The notes under the pieces: model-generated
What the model saw: only the letters and a program-made list of their open reading frames with translations
What the model was told of the DNA's origin: nothing
The model's database searches: none
Shown: piece by piece, positions 21,004 to 22,268 of the stretch
How the letters are laid out: every line of letters starts with the position of its first letter
How positions within the stretch are numbered: the first letter of the stretch is position 1
Origin: a virus
Length of the DNA: 22,268 nt
Virus record (IMG/VR): IMGVR_UViG_3300046002_004089
Span: 1 to 22,268 of that record
Reading direction: 5' to 3' (one strand)
Position numbers and translations under genes: made by a program

Positions 21004-21803
21004 TGAACTACCAAATTGCCATCCCGACCTACAAGCGATACGCCGACGTTCGCAAGAAGACCATCGAGACGCTCCTGCGCCACGACGCTGACCCTGCCCG
21101 CATCACCGTCTTCGTAGCCTCTGAGGCCGAACGCGAGCGATACGCCGCGGCCATCGGCCCGGGCTTCCGAATCGTGGTCGGCCAGCTTGGAATCTCGAAC
21201 CAGCGCAAGTTCATCAGCAACCACTACCCTGCCGGGACTCGCATCCTTTCCCTTGACGACGACGTCACCGCGCTCAAGGAGAAGCAAGGCAAGCGCATGG
21301 TGGACTGCCGCCTGTCCATCGACGAAATCTCCTCCATCGGCTTCGGGCTATGCGAGAAGCATAACGCAAAGCTGTGGGGAATCTACCCGGTCGCTAACGG
21401 ATTCTTCCTGAAGGACAAGGCAAGCCTCGGACTCAAGTTCGTCTGCGGCATCTTCTTCGGTTCATACGCGGGCGACCCGGTGCTGGCTGGCTTCCGCGAC
21501 AACCAAAGTTCCGGCGAAGACTTGGAGACGACGCTCCTTTCCTTCAAGCGATACGGCTCGACTGTCCGCATCGACTGGATTTGCCCGACCACGAAATACT
21601 TCGCCGACGGAGGCATCGACGCGGAACTGAAAGACCGCGGCATCGGTGAACGCAACGCGGACAACACCCGGTGCTTGCTCAACATCGAGGCGCGTCACTC
21701 CGACTTGGTGACCAGCTACGTCAAGGCCGGAGATGTGACCAACCTGAGGTTCAAACGCATCACGACAGCGGAATACTCCCGGTCACAGCTAACCGACAAA
21801 TGA
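21003..21803 (+). CDS. Glycosyltransferase-like protein, TET-associated (TAGT) type candidate
   Basis: 266 residues. The opening YQIAIPTYKRYADVRKKTIE is a GT-A nucleotide-sugar start; ITVFVASEAERERYAAAIGP and VVGQLGISNQRKFISNHYP follow; ILSLDDDVTALKE carries the DxD-type metal site (Asp85-Asp87). The combination VFVAxExE...Y, GIxNQRxFI and SxDDDV is the pattern I associate with TET-associated glycosyltransferases, described in phages as enzymes acting on hydroxymethylated cytosine. Later SSGEDLETTLLSFKRYGSTV could supply the catalytic acidic residue. The DNA cytosine methyltransferase 1.8 kb upstream fits a hypermodification route, but no TET/JBP dioxygenase is in the window. A general sugar transferase is the alternative. 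Confidence 0.62.
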   Translation: MNYQIAIPTYKRYADVRKKTIETLLRHDADPARITVFVASEAERERYAAAIGPGFRIVVGQLGISNQRKFISNHYPAGTRILSLDDDVTALKEKQGKRMVDCRLSIDEISSIGFGLCEKHNAKLWGIYPVANGFFLKDKASLGLKFVCGIFFGSYAGDPVLAGFRDNQSSGEDLETTLLSFKRYGSTVRIDWICPTTKYFADGGIDAELKDRGIGERNADNTRCLLNIEARHSDLVTSYVKAGDVTNLRFKRITTAEYSRSQLTDK

Positions 21804-22231
21804 GACGCGCCATGTCGATTGTGTTCGCGGCCATGCTGAGTCACGCCGCACTTGCGGTCACCGACGCAAAGCTGTTGAACGCAATCGGCATGGTCGAGTC
21901 CGGCATGAATCACCGCGCCATCGGCGACGGAGGTCTTGCTCTTGGTGCGTATCAGATGCACCCGGAAGCTTGGCAGGATGCCAATAATTTCCTTGCCTCA
22001 AAAGGCATGGCGACATGGCCGCGTTCTGCGTGGCACGATGCCCGCGTTCAACGCATCATGGCTGGCGCGTATCTGTCCGTCATCCGCAAAAGGTTACGCG
22101 ACATGGGCTACCTGAACCCCACCCCGGCCCAGCTGGCCCTGTGCTGGAACTTCGGCCCGGGCGGCGCACGTCGCGAAGGGTTCCGGATTACCCCATACGC
22201 TCAAAGGGTCGTTTCTATCGCTAAGAACTGA
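21800..22231 (+). CDS. Secreted lysozyme / lytic transglycosylase-like protein
   Basis: 143 residues from ATG 21800 (4-nt ATGA overlap). MRRAMSIVFAAMLSHAALAV is a signal peptide with an Ala-x-Ala-type cleavage site. LLNAIGMVESGMNHRAIGDG carries the likely catalytic Glu33 of the lysozyme-like/SLT fold ('E-S-G/S' followed by Gly-rich turn), then LALGAYQMHPEAW, typical of the 'G-x-x-Q' region, and ALCWNFGPGGARREGF like the C-terminal 'A-x-N-x-G' motif. It would cut peptidoglycan glycan strands. Unlike a cytoplasmic endolysin it should be exported by Sec. It is far (6 kb) from the holin. It could be the endolysin or an entry enzyme. Confidence 0.7.
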   Translation: MRRAMSIVFAAMLSHAALAVTDAKLLNAIGMVESGMNHRAIGDGGLALGAYQMHPEAWQDANNFLASKGMATWPRSAWHDARVQRIMAGAYLSVIRKRLRDMGYLNPTPAQLALCWNFGPGGARREGFRITPYAQRVVSIAKN

Positions 22232-22246
22232 ACTCAACTTATTCCT

Positions 22247-22268
22247 ATGGAAAACAAACACCGCATTG
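22247..22268 (+). CDS. Start of a further gene (partial)
   Basis: ATG 22247 opens a frame (MENKHRI) that runs off the end of the window, 15 nt after the lysozyme-like stop. The leader AACTCAACTTATTCCT has no Shine-Dalgarno sequence, like its neighbours. Too short to identify. Confidence 0.4.

Noticed and set aside
1-22268. tRNA genes, CRISPR arrays and insertion sequences
   Set aside because: No cloverleaf-type sequence, no regularly spaced repeat-spacer series and no transposase frame was seen on either strand.

Overview
The window is a contiguous piece of a tailed double-stranded DNA phage genome (or prophage). Every supported gene lies on the + strand and genes are packed with 1-8 nt overlaps or very short gaps. 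Head, tail, adhesin and lysis genes follow the order known from lambda-like siphoviruses: terminase large subunit end, gpW-like joiner, lambda-type portal, S49 protease, coiled-coil protein, major capsid protein, head-tail and tail completion genes, tail tube candidate, tail chaperone, tape measure, tail tip, fibre, lysis. No integrase, repressor, polymerase or replication gene is inside the window, so lifestyle cannot be judged. Starts almost never have a Shine-Dalgarno sequence. Leaders in the second half are A/C-rich, such as the 10-mer ending at the start codon of two genes. This fits hosts that initiate translation without Shine-Dalgarno pairing (for example Bacteroidota, Verrucomicrobiota or relatives), but the host cannot be named from this sequence alone.

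Layout. 1-5008 is the packaging and head module, closed by a strong intrinsic terminator (5028-5057). 5119-14191 is the tail and adhesin module, with a short 403-residue tape measure and a collagen-like fibre. 14193-15974 is a lysis cassette: a small membrane protein, a lipoprotein with C-terminal membrane segments that could be a one-piece spanin, a small HEILH metallopeptidase-like protein, a holin and another membrane protein. 16130-18141 is an array of small genes of unknown function, including a likely ribbon-helix-helix protein. 18123-19172 encodes a DNA cytosine-5 methyltransferase. 19312-21003 is a second small-gene array with an ArdA-like antirestriction candidate and a zinc-ribbon protein. 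21003-21803 encodes a glycosyltransferase-like protein resembling the TET-associated family, and 21800-22231 a secreted lysozyme/transglycosylase-like protein. A further gene starts at 22247.

The most unusual content is non-coding. (1) An invariant 15-mer, TTGACTCCCGCGTAG, occurs five times, always on the + strand, always between structural genes and directly before a start codon. (2) A 44-nt element occurs twice in inverted orientation (5065-5108 and 15944-15987, 40/44 identical) and brackets the tail-plus-lysis module exactly. (3) A leader block of about 120 nt with a compensatory-change hairpin precedes both small-gene operons (about 16000-16129 and 19190-19311). Together they suggest two phage-specific control systems, one for structural genes and one for the small-gene operons. 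A cytosine methyltransferase, a TAGT-like glycosyltransferase and an ArdA-like protein lie within 3.7 kb, which suggests an anti-restriction island possibly based on cytosine hypermodification.
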